A stretch of 8,614 nt of DNA, from NCBI GenBank assembly GCA_002404095.1, contig DHJA01000139.1, positions 1-8,614 of the forward strand, written 5' to 3'. The translations under genes and the position numbers were made by a program. The notes below the pieces were generated by a model. It worked only from the letters and a program-made list of their open reading frames with translations. It was not told where the DNA came from and did not search any database. Of the stretch, positions 1 to 6,361 are shown one piece after another; position 1 is the first letter of the stretch; each line of letters begins with the position of its first letter. The stretch comes from Planctomycetaceae bacterium UBA4732. GTDB lineage: Bacteria; Planctomycetota; Planctomycetia; Gemmatales; Gemmataceae.

Positions 1-137
1 CGGCCTCTGTCCGCACCTTCCGCCCGCTCAAGCCGCCGCGAAAGCATGTGTCCCGCGCGAGGACTCATGCTTTCGCGGCATCGGGACCGGACGAGGTTTC
101 GGGGCCGGACCGCGAAAGCATGGCACCCCCCTGTAAC
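1..137. other. Left-edge non-coding stretch
   Basis: I see no convincing gene here on either strand. The stretch is GC-rich and holds three copies of a 13-14 base motif (listed separately). It lies beyond the stop codon of the transposase-like remnant, so it may be the decayed end of a mobile element or plain intergenic DNA. The window edge prevents a better call. Confidence 0.4.
35..122. repeat. Three alternating copies of a CGCGAAAGCATG repeat
   Basis: The motif GCCGCGAAAGCATG occurs at 35-48. Its exact reverse complement is at 66-79, giving a 14-bp inverted repeat with a 17-base loop. A third copy, in the first orientation and lacking only the first base (13 of 13 identical), is at 110-122. 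The spacing is about 31 and 44 bases, too irregular for a CRISPR array. The pair at 35-79 could fold into a hairpin. It may be a dispersed intergenic repeat or part of a mobile-element end; its function is unknown. Confidence 0.7.
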
Positions 138-416
138 TCATGGAGCGTGGAAACGAGGACAATTTTTCCACCCAAGTATCAGACGCACACCCAGCAATCC
201 CCGCGTACGAATATGTTTCAGCAAGGCGGCAACGGTCTGATGCGGCGGCTGAGATTTGGTCAGCGCAGTCAGCCAGATGGTGTAGCGTCGGCGGCGGTGG
301 ATCAGCACGGCGGTGGCGTAGCTGAAGAAGAAATTCGCGCGGCGTCGGCGATCACGGCGTGAGAAGGTGAATACGTCATGGAGAGCGTCGACGAGGGCGA
401 CGGTCAGGGCGTCGAG
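138..416 (-). pseudogene. Remnant of a DDE transposase (IS4/ISH3-like)
   Basis: Reading the minus strand from 416 gives 92 residues with no methionine, ending at a TGA (138-140). The middle reads like the core of an IS4/ISH3-type DDE transposase. It has a block rich in Arg leading into NFFFSYATAVLIHRRRRYTI, then a helical stretch ending in GLLGVRLIL. From memory, that last motif normally precedes the second catalytic Asp (a segment like LDRGF). Here the frame runs instead into GWKNC and stops after about ten more residues. There is no start, no complete catalytic triad and no visible terminal inverted repeats. It begins just downstream of the pump gene. I read it as an internal fragment left by an old insertion. 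Family assignment is by eye and moderate; that it is broken is clear. Confidence 0.55.
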
Positions 417-421
417 TCTTT

Positions 422-445
422 GGACCCTTACGCGACCAGGCTCGC
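422..445 (-). repeat. Diverged single arm of the GTAAG palindromic repeat
   Basis: Positions 427-445 match one arm of the large inverted repeat further right (4050-4068) at 17 of 19 bases, sharing CTTACGCGACC and CTCGC on the plus strand. On the minus strand the arm begins 6 bases after the pump's stop codon (452-454). It has no partner arm here and no T-run follows, so it does not look like an intrinsic terminator. Confidence 0.6.
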
Positions 446-451
446 TGCTCC

Positions 452-3400
452 TCAGTGCGCCATCCCGCCCGATCCCGCCTTTGGTTCACGGTGGCCATAA
501 AAGCTATACAGCACCGGCATCAAGTAACGGTTCAACACCAGCGTCATTAACATTCCGCCCACGACCACGATGGCCAACGGCTTCTGGGTCTGCGAGCCGA
601 TCTTGGTGGACAGCGCCGCCGGCAGCAGACCGAGGATGGCCGTCAGTGCCGTCATGAACATCGGCCGCACCCGTTTGGCCGCCCCTTCCAGGATGGCTTC
701 GCGCAACACCACTCCCTTGGCGCGCAGGGCGTTGAAATAGGAGATCGACAGCAGGCCGTCCATGATGGCCACGCCGAAAATCGAAATGAACCCGACCGCC
801 GCCGAGATGCTGAAGTTATTGCCCGTTAGTAGCAGCGCCCAGACGCCGCCCATGGCTAAAGCCACTACGTTGGCGAAAACCAGCAGGGCGTCGATAATAT
901 CGTGGAAGGCCATGTAGAGCAGCCCAAAGATTAGGGCCAGCGACACCGGGATGATCCACATTAACCTACTAAAAGCCTCCTGCATTTCCTGAAATTCGCC
1001 GCTCCATTCCACCCGGTAACCGGCCGGAACAAGCGGCGAGACTTTCGCCTGGGCCTCGGCGACCGCCCCGGCCAGGTCGCGGCCGCGCACGCTGAACTTG
1101 ATGGGGATTAGGCGATGGCCTTGCTCGCGGCCGATCGTGGAGGCGCCAGGGCGGAGATAAGTGGATCCCTTTTCGTCCGGCTCTCCATGCTCGTTCAGGG
1201 GCGTCAGCAGCTCGCGCAGTCGGCGCCGCGGCACCGAGGCGGTAGGGTTGTTCAACGGCGCCACGTTGGCGGAGCCGTGGATGGTTGGCGGCGTGTTGCT
1301 GGTGCCGGTCGCGCTGGGGCCGGTACTCGGTCCGCCGACCGGCGTTTGCGCCGTACTTGGAGTGTTGCCTCCCGTCACCGTGTTGTTGGTGGCGTCCACC
1401 AGGATGTCGAGGATCTTTTCCTCGCTGCCGCGCATGTCCTGCGGCCAGCGAATGGCGATGTCGAACGACTTCTCGCCCTCGACCATGCTCGAAAACGCCT
1501 GACCGCCCACCGCCGCGTTCACGGCGTTCTCGATGTCCGCCGTGCTGACATTCCACTTCTGGCACTTCTTGGGATCGACGCTGAATTCCAGGTTCGGCTG
1601 GCCCATGATCTTGAACACGCCTACATCTTCCATACCCTTGACGGACGCCAGCGCACTTTTTACCTGGTCGGCCACTTCTTCGAGTTTCTTCAGGTTCGGC
1701 CCGATGATCTTGACCGAGTTGTCGCCCTTGACGCCTGAGAGCGCCTCCGAGACGTTGTCGCGGATGTATTGTGAGAAGTTCCAATCGACGCCGGTGATGG
1801 TCTGGAGCTTGTCGTTCATGGCGGCGACCAACTCGGGTTTGGTGCGCCGCCGTTTGCCGCCCATCAACCACTTTTGCCATGCCGGCCGCTCCGCCTCGGC
1901 CGGCCATTGCTCTTCTGGATAAAGCGGAAGGTTGAACTCCACATTGTAGAACCCGCTCGGATCCGTGCCGTCGTCTGGCCGTCCCACCTGCGACTGCACC
2001 GACGCGACTTCGGGGAAACCGGCCATGATCTTCCGCGCCTTATGGGCTATGTCCGCGCCTTCGGCCAGGGACACATTCGGCGCCAGGGTGGCGCGGAGGT
2101 AGAGGTTGCCTTCTTCCAGTTCGGGCATGAATTCACTGCCGAGAAAGGGCAGAGCGGCGCCGGTGCCTCCGACAAGCAGGAGGAAAAATCCGAGCGTCAG
2201 CCAACGATACCTCAAATAGCGATCCAGTTGCCGAAGGTAGCTGGACTTGAGCCAATGCACGAGGAAATTGTCTCTCGCTGGTTTGAGGTTCTTAAAGAAG
2301 ATGAGGCAGAGGGCCGGCGCCAGCACGAGAGCCAACAGCAGGGCGCCGCCGAGGGCAAAGGCGTAGGTCTGCGCCATCGGGCCGAAGATTTGGCCTTCCG
2401 GCCCTTGCATGGTGAACAGCGGGATAAACGCGCAGACCATGATAAGAGTCGAAAACAACAGCGGCTTTTCCACTTCGGCGCAGGCGCGGGCGATGCGGTC
2501 CTTGAGCGGCAGATGGGCGTAGTCGCCGGAGCTAATGTGGCGGTAAATGTTCTCGACAATGATGACCGACGAATCGACGATGATGCCGAAATCGACGGCG
2601 CCGATGGACAAAAGGTTGGCCGACTGGCCGCGCAGGAACAAGATCGAGAAGGCGAAGAGCAGTGCTAACGGGATGTTGATCGCCACGATGATCGCGCTGC
2701 GGATGTTGCTCAGGAACATCAATAGCACGATGGTCACCAGCACCATGCCCGTGACAAGGTTCTCGCGCACGGTCTCCGTGGTGTGGTTGATAAGCGGAGT
2801 CAGGTCGAAGGAAGGCTCTATTTTCACTCCTGGTAGGAGTTGACCGGGCGTGTTGTTCAGCTCCTCGACCTTTTTCTTGATGGCGTCCAAAGACGGCTTG
2901 GTGTACTCGTTCTTCCGCATCAGGACGGTGCCCTGGACCTTGTCCTCCTGGTCGTTAGGCTCGAAGTCGCGGTTTTCCCGGCCTTGCGCGTCGCGGCGCG
3001 GGTGCCACAGGCTGATCTTGCCGAGCCGCGGCTGGGCGCCAACGAACACGCCCGGCAAGGCGTCCGGGTCGGTGGGATAGGTCCGGTCGTCAGGCACGAC
3101 CAACTCGCGCACGCGGATGGGGATGTTGTTCACGGTCGCCACGACGACGTTGCGGATTTCCTCGACGCGACTCGCTTCTTCCTCGCGCAGGCACCGGGCC
3201 GCGTCGGTGGGATTGTCCATACCCAACACCTCCTCTGCGGGGTCTAGGCCGCGGCCGAACAGGCCGAGAACGCGAACGTTGACCGCGTTACGTCCCTGGT
3301 TGAGGAAGCCGGCGCCGAGGTTGGCGTTGCTGTTGGAGATGGCGTTTTCGACTTGTTGGAGGGTAATGCCGTATTGCTGGAGCTTTTTCGGGTTGGGCCG

Positions 3401-3976
3401 GACTTCGTAGCGTTTGACCAGGCCGCCGTAGCCGTCCACGTCGGCGATGCGCGGCAGGCGCTTGAACTCGTGTTCCAACACCCAGTCTTCCAGGGCTTTG
3501 AGATCCTGGAGCGTGTAGAGGGGCTGACCCCATTGGTCTTTGGGGTTGGACAGTTGATAGCGGTAGAGTTCGCCGGTAGGTGTGAACGGGGAAATTTGCG
3601 GGACGACGTTGCTGGGTAGACCCTGTGCGCTCGCCAGGCGGTTGATGACCTCTTGACGGGCGGCGTAGAAATCGACGCCGTACTCGAACTGGTTGCGCAT
3701 GTGGCAGAGGCCGGCCAACGACTTCGTGCGCGTGATGGTCAAGTGCGGCATTCCGGCGAGGGCGATTTCCAGCGGGATGGTCACTTTGCGCTCGACCTCC
3801 TCGGCGGAGGCGCCAGGGTACTGAGCCACAACCTCAATTATCGTCGGGGCCGGATCGGGATAGGCTTCGACGTTGACGTTCAGAAAAGCGTAGACGCCGA
3901 AGCCTGCCAGCGCTAGCGCCAGCAAGACGACGATGAATCGGCTGTTCAAGGCCCAGGCGATTAGCAAGCGGATCAT
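452..3976 (-). CDS. RND heavy-metal-type efflux pump (CzcA/CusA family inner-membrane antiporter)
   Basis: This 1174-residue inner-membrane proton antiporter would drive substrate export through a tripartite complex. The start at 3976 is chosen because AAGGAG (3988-3983) lies 6 bases upstream and the protein then opens directly with MIRLLIAWALNSR and the first membrane helix. A longer frame to 4126 only reads through a hairpin. Seen: residues after helix 1 with YPDPAP and PGASAEEVERKVTIPLE, typical of the family; membrane helix 4 motif GAVDFGIIVDSSVIIVEN with D462, D468 and E475, the spacing of the CzcA proton-relay acids; and a second helix bundle with FGVAIMDGLL near 1067-1076. From memory the family is about 1020-1070 residues. 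The excess lies in two periplasmic loops, about 293-346 and 865-950, the latter beginning with a Ser/Thr/Pro/Gly-rich tract. It is partnered with the adaptor encoded just upstream. The substrate (divalent metal, Cu/Ag or other) cannot be read from the sequence; the helix-4 motif favours CzcA-type divalent cations. Confidence 0.93.
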   Translation of the reverse strand: MIRLLIAWALNSRFIVVLLALALAGFGVYAFLNVNVEAYPDPAPTIIEVVAQYPGASAEEVERKVTIPLEIALAGMPHLTITRTKSLAGLCHMRNQFEYGVDFYAARQEVINRLASAQGLPSNVVPQISPFTPTGELYRYQLSNPKDQWGQPLYTLQDLKALEDWVLEHEFKRLPRIADVDGYGGLVKRYEVRPNPKKLQQYGITLQQVENAISNSNANLGAGFLNQGRNAVNVRVLGLFGRGLDPAEEVLGMDNPTDAARCLREEEASRVEEIRNVVVATVNNIPIRVRELVVPDDRTYPTDPDALPGVFVGAQPRLGKISLWHPRRDAQGRENRDFEPNDQEDKVQGTVLMRKNEYTKPSLDAIKKKVEELNNTPGQLLPGVKIEPSFDLTPLINHTTETVRENLVTGMVLVTIVLLMFLSNIRSAIIVAINIPLALLFAFSILFLRGQSANLLSIGAVDFGIIVDSSVIIVENIYRHISSGDYAHLPLKDRIARACAEVEKPLLFSTLIMVCAFIPLFTMQGPEGQIFGPMAQTYAFALGGALLLALVLAPALCLIFFKNLKPARDNFLVHWLKSSYLRQLDRYLRYRWLTLGFFLLLVGGTGAALPFLGSEFMPELEEGNLYLRATLAPNVSLAEGADIAHKARKIMAGFPEVASVQSQVGRPDDGTDPSGFYNVEFNLPLYPEEQWPAEAERPAWQKWLMGGKRRRTKPELVAAMNDKLQTITGVDWNFSQYIRDNVSEALSGVKGDNSVKIIGPNLKKLEEVADQVKSALASVKGMEDVGVFKIMGQPNLEFSVDPKKCQKWNVSTADIENAVNAAVGGQAFSSMVEGEKSFDIAIRWPQDMRGSEEKILDILVDATNNTVTGGNTPSTAQTPVGGPSTGPSATGTSNTPPTIHGSANVAPLNNPTASVPRRRLRELLTPLNEHGEPDEKGSTYLRPGASTIGREQGHRLIPIKFSVRGRDLAGAVAEAQAKVSPLVPAGYRVEWSGEFQEMQEAFSRLMWIIPVSLALIFGLLYMAFHDIIDALLVFANVVALAMGGVWALLLTGNNFSISAAVGFISIFGVAIMDGLLSISYFNALRAKGVVLREAILEGAAKRVRPMFMTALTAILGLLPAALSTKIGSQTQKPLAIVVVGGMLMTLVLNRYLMPVLYSFYGHREPKAGSGGMAH

Positions 3977-3982
3977 GCGATT

Positions 3983-3988
3983 CTCCTT
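3983..3988 (-). promoter_or_regulatory. Shine-Dalgarno site of the pump gene, touching the hairpin base
   Basis: AAGGAG lies 6 bases before the ATG at 3976 and fixes the start. Its first two bases (3988, 3987) are the last two pairs of the 31-bp inverted repeat. Folding of the transcript would therefore place the site at the foot of a very stable stem. Confidence 0.8.
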
Positions 3989-4071
3989 GGCGAGCGGGGT
4001 CGCGTAAGCGCCCCGAGATGCTTTCAGCGACTGCACCGAACTCGGGGCGCTTACGCGACCCCGCTCGCCAA
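3987..4071. repeat. 31-bp perfect inverted repeat between adaptor and pump genes
   Basis: The arms 3987-4017 and 4041-4071 are perfect reverse complements over 31 bases, with a 23-base loop (4018-4040). They fill 85 of the 100 bases between the adaptor stop (4077-4079) and the pump start. On the minus strand each arm contains a small hairpin of its own, centred on a GTAA tetraloop (GGGGTCGC-GTAA-GCGCCCC with one bulged T). No T-run follows the last stem base, so it is not a standard terminator. It resembles a REP-type palindromic element. Its position suggests transcript stabilisation or control of the adaptor-to-pump ratio, which is inference. Confidence 0.9.
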
Positions 4072-4076
4072 AACTG

Positions 4077-5993
4077 CTACTTTTTCTCCGCAGCCTTCCT
4101 AGCTTCTTCGCGCGCCTGCACGTCATCCAGCGTGGCCTTGAGAAGCATGGCGCCCTCGGTGACGACCCATTCGCCGGGATGCAGCGGCGAGTAGCCGGTC
4201 CCTTCTTTGCCCAACAATTTGCTCAGGACGTTGATTTCAGTCGGGTTTCTCTGCGTCACGGCCACGCGGCGCATGGAGTAGATCGGCTTCGAGCGGTCGG
4301 GCTGCACGAAAACAATGCTCTCGGCGCCCGTCTCGACCACCGCCGACGTCGGCACTGCGACCACGTTGTCGGGGGCCGGCAGGGAGATCGTCGCCGTGAC
4401 AAATTGACCGACGCGGAGCGGATGATCGGGGCCGGGATTGTCCACGTGCCCAAAAACCAATGCAGTGTGTTGGTTCGGGTCGATGACCGGCCCGATCAGG
4501 TCCACGCCTCCCGTTGTCAGTACGCCCTCCGGCACGTCGGTCGCGGCCCGCACTTGCCATGGGATCGGCCGTGGCAGCTGAAGCAGGGCCGGCAGGTCTT
4601 CCTCATAGGCGTAGACCTGTGCAACCAGCTTATTAAGGTCCGCGATCTTAAACAGCATCGCCGTAACGTCCACTAGCGCGCCCGTCTTCTCGACGTTCCG
4701 CTCGACGATCACGCCGGAGAAGTTGGCTCGCACTTCTATCCTGGCCCACTTTTGCCAATCACCTCCCGGCGGCGTCTTCTTTTCGCCCTTCTCTTTGAGC
4801 GCTTTGGTGCGCTCGTTGTAAATGGCCTTGGCGATGTCCTCTACTTCTTGAATCTCTTTATCCGTCAAGCGTGAGAGGTGCAGAGCGGTCCGCGCCCGGT
4901 CCACGGCGCTGTAGTCGGCGGTGACGACCCCTTTTTGAAGGCGGACGTTAGCCCCGGACCCGGCGCCTTCGTTGGCGAGTTCCTCCAGTGCCGTCAGCGT
5001 TATCTGGTCGGTCCACACTTTTGCTAGAGCCTCGATCAGGTCATTCTTCTTCTGGCCAAAGTCATTGCTCCAGATCACGGCGAGTAATTGGCCCTCTCTC
5101 ACCGGATCGCCGTAGCTCAGGGCGCGATCCGACGGACGGGTCGCTCCCGGCGGCACATACGGCCCGACCTCGATCACTTCTCCGGAGAAGCGCGGATGCA
5201 CTTGGGCTAGCAGGTTCGGGTCGAAATTGAGCGATCCCGAAAGGGTCAATTGCCGTCCCTCTTTCGGCGGTTCCACTTGGGCAACCTGGATGGCGAGACG
5301 GTCCTTGACTTCCTGACCAAGTTCCAAGCCGTCGGGATCGCCTTTGACGGGCAGGGCCGACGATTGCTTATCCTCGGCGGCGGTCGCCACGGGGGTCGGC
5401 GCCTTATTGAACCAATCAAGGGGACCAGGCATTCCGAGCGCGGGCAGGACCATGACAACGAGTACGCAGGCGAGCGCGAAGAGAGCGGCGGCGACGACGT
5501 AACGGGAACGGCCGGGCGCCGGCGGCGATGAAAACGACCGCGCCAATTCGGAATCCGGCGGATGTTCTCCCGTCCCTTGAGGCGCCTCAACCGGTGCGGC
5601 CTGAGACTCGGAATTAACCGCCGTTGTTCCAGGGACGAGAGCGGCCTCGATGGCCAGACGCAGATCCTGCAAGTTAAGCGGCTTCGTCAAAATGCGCGTG
5701 AAGGCGCTGCGGAGTTCGGGCTGGTCGCGCAGTCGGAGGGGGTAGGCCGTGACCAGGATCAGCGGGCAATCCACGCCCTGCGCCCGCAGCTTCGTGGCCA
5801 ACTCCATTCCGTCGCCATCGGGTAGCGAAAGGTCGAGCAGACCGAGTTGCGGTTTATCCTCACGGGTCAATTCCAGAGCCTGAGCCACGCTGCCCGCCTC
5901 GACGACGCGATAGCCGTCGCGGGTCAAAACGCGCCGGAGTACCTGGCTCAGCACTTCGTCGTCATCGACGAGGAGAATGGTTGCCGCGCTCAT
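4077..5993 (-). CDS. Receiver domain-transmembrane-RND periplasmic adaptor fusion
   Basis: This 638-residue protein joins two normally separate modules. Residues 1-120 form a complete CheY-like receiver: acidic pocket D10-D12, phospho-acceptor D54 in GLLDLSLPDGDG, T82, and K104 in LTKPLNL. Residues 121-163 are a Pro/Ser/Glu-rich linker. Residues about 164-187 form one hydrophobic helix preceded by arginines, which predicts the receiver in the cytoplasm and the rest in the periplasm. Residues about 190-638 are an RND adaptor (membrane fusion protein). It has split lipoyl halves around 262-308 and 417-450, a helical hairpin between them, a beta-barrel about 455-535 ending in HPLRVGQFVTATI, and a membrane-proximal part with VPTSAVVETG near 547-556. 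The start at 5993 follows GAGG at 9 bases and gives the typical receiver opening SAATILLVDDD. The frame has no Met between M63 and M181, so no ATG could start a free adaptor. It is followed by its pump 100 bases on. No CusB-like methionine cluster is seen. Confidence 0.92.
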   Translation of the reverse strand: MSAATILLVDDDEVLSQVLRRVLTRDGYRVVEAGSVAQALELTREDKPQLGLLDLSLPDGDGMELATKLRAQGVDCPLILVTAYPLRLRDQPELRSAFTRILTKPLNLQDLRLAIEAALVPGTTAVNSESQAAPVEAPQGTGEHPPDSELARSFSSPPAPGRSRYVVAAALFALACVLVVMVLPALGMPGPLDWFNKAPTPVATAAEDKQSSALPVKGDPDGLELGQEVKDRLAIQVAQVEPPKEGRQLTLSGSLNFDPNLLAQVHPRFSGEVIEVGPYVPPGATRPSDRALSYGDPVREGQLLAVIWSNDFGQKKNDLIEALAKVWTDQITLTALEELANEGAGSGANVRLQKGVVTADYSAVDRARTALHLSRLTDKEIQEVEDIAKAIYNERTKALKEKGEKKTPPGGDWQKWARIEVRANFSGVIVERNVEKTGALVDVTAMLFKIADLNKLVAQVYAYEEDLPALLQLPRPIPWQVRAATDVPEGVLTTGGVDLIGPVIDPNQHTALVFGHVDNPGPDHPLRVGQFVTATISLPAPDNVVAVPTSAVVETGAESIVFVQPDRSKPIYSMRRVAVTQRNPTEINVLSKLLGKEGTGYSPLHPGEWVVTEGAMLLKATLDDVQAREEARKAAEKK

Positions 5994-6158
5994 GGGATAA
6001 AACCTCGCGGAGTTGTTTCGGCGTCCGCAGGGGTATAGCAATGCGGATGCCGAACCGCGAAGCCGTGCGGCGTCGGGTGCAAGAGATGATTTAATAAGGA
6101 GTTGGCAAAAATGGTGGTTTACAGGCTGCGACTGCGAGTGGTCGCGCGGCGATCAGTG

Positions 6159-6175
6159 TGGTCGCGGCGCGACCA
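6159..6175. promoter_or_regulatory. 17-base palindrome, candidate operator
   Basis: TGGTCGCG-G-CGCGACCA is a perfect 8+1+8 palindrome. A further direct copy of TGGTCGCG begins at 6139, so 6139-6147 can also pair with 6167-6175. It lies about 166 to 182 bases upstream of the adaptor start. A symmetric site of this size could bind a dimeric regulator, but the GC-rich background makes chance or repeat-element origin possible. Confidence 0.35.
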
Positions 6176-6192
6176 GCTGGGATACTCGAAAG

Positions 6193-6275
6193 GCGAACGG
6201 CCGGCGTAAGCCGGCTGGTACAGAATGCTATCGGGGTCCGCGTCCTGAACCAGCCGGCTTACGCCGGCCGTTCGC
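6193..6275. repeat. 27-bp perfect inverted repeat, second GTAAG palindromic element
   Basis: The arms 6193-6219 and 6249-6275 are perfect reverse complements with a 29-base loop. The left arm begins GCGAACGG and contains GCCGGC-GTAA-GCCGGC, itself a hairpin with a GTAA tetraloop. It shares the layout GCGARCGG, then GCGTAAGC, with the repeat between the two efflux genes. It lies 86 bases beyond the stop of the cysteine-rich gene and has no T-run after it. It is probably a dispersed REP-like element. Confidence 0.85.
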
Positions 6276-6361
6276 TCATAAAAGCAAGCCGGACGAGCGC
6301 GGCGGATACAAGCTCCACCGCGCCCGCCCGGCGTGGCTCATCGCACAAGCAATGGGTCGGC

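Larger units (their letters stand above)
5994..6361. other. 368-base intergenic region upstream of the efflux operon
   Basis: No gene is supported here. It should hold the end of the cysteine-rich gene's transcript and the promoter of the efflux operon. Going toward the operon, it contains a 27-bp inverted repeat, a 17-base palindrome and an AT-rich patch at about 6085-6123 that stands out from the GC-rich surroundings. In that patch the minus strand reads TTTTTGCCA and then TATTAAATC, but no pair of hexamers has good sigma-70 spacing. I therefore do not call a specific promoter. Confidence 0.6.

Noticed and set aside
35..122. A short CRISPR-like array
   Set aside because: The repeats are only 13-14 bases, alternate in orientation and are unevenly spaced, and no cas gene is present.
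48..362. Plus-strand open frames over the left end
   Set aside because: They run opposite the transposase-like remnant, lack protein character and depend on GC-rich composition. The minus strand gives the more protein-like reading.
969..1907. A 312-residue minus-strand frame overlapping the pump in another phase
   Set aside because: It is rich in Arg, Gly and His with no domain character, and the pump frame at the same place is continuous and conserved.
1874..2668. A 264-residue plus-strand open frame opposite the pump
   Set aside because: It is composition-driven shadow coding opposite a clearly conserved RND gene, with Arg-, Gln- and Glu-rich sequence and no recognisable domain.
3987..4071. 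The 31-bp inverted repeat as a rho-independent terminator
   Set aside because: No T-run follows the stem in the direction of transcription; the next bases are the pump's Shine-Dalgarno site. The stem is also far longer than normal terminators.
3977..4126. A 50-residue N-terminal extension of the pump open frame
   Set aside because: It overlaps the end of the adaptor gene, reads through both arms of the inverted repeat and has no family character. The ATG at 3976 has AAGGAG at ideal spacing and opens the normal pump N-terminus.
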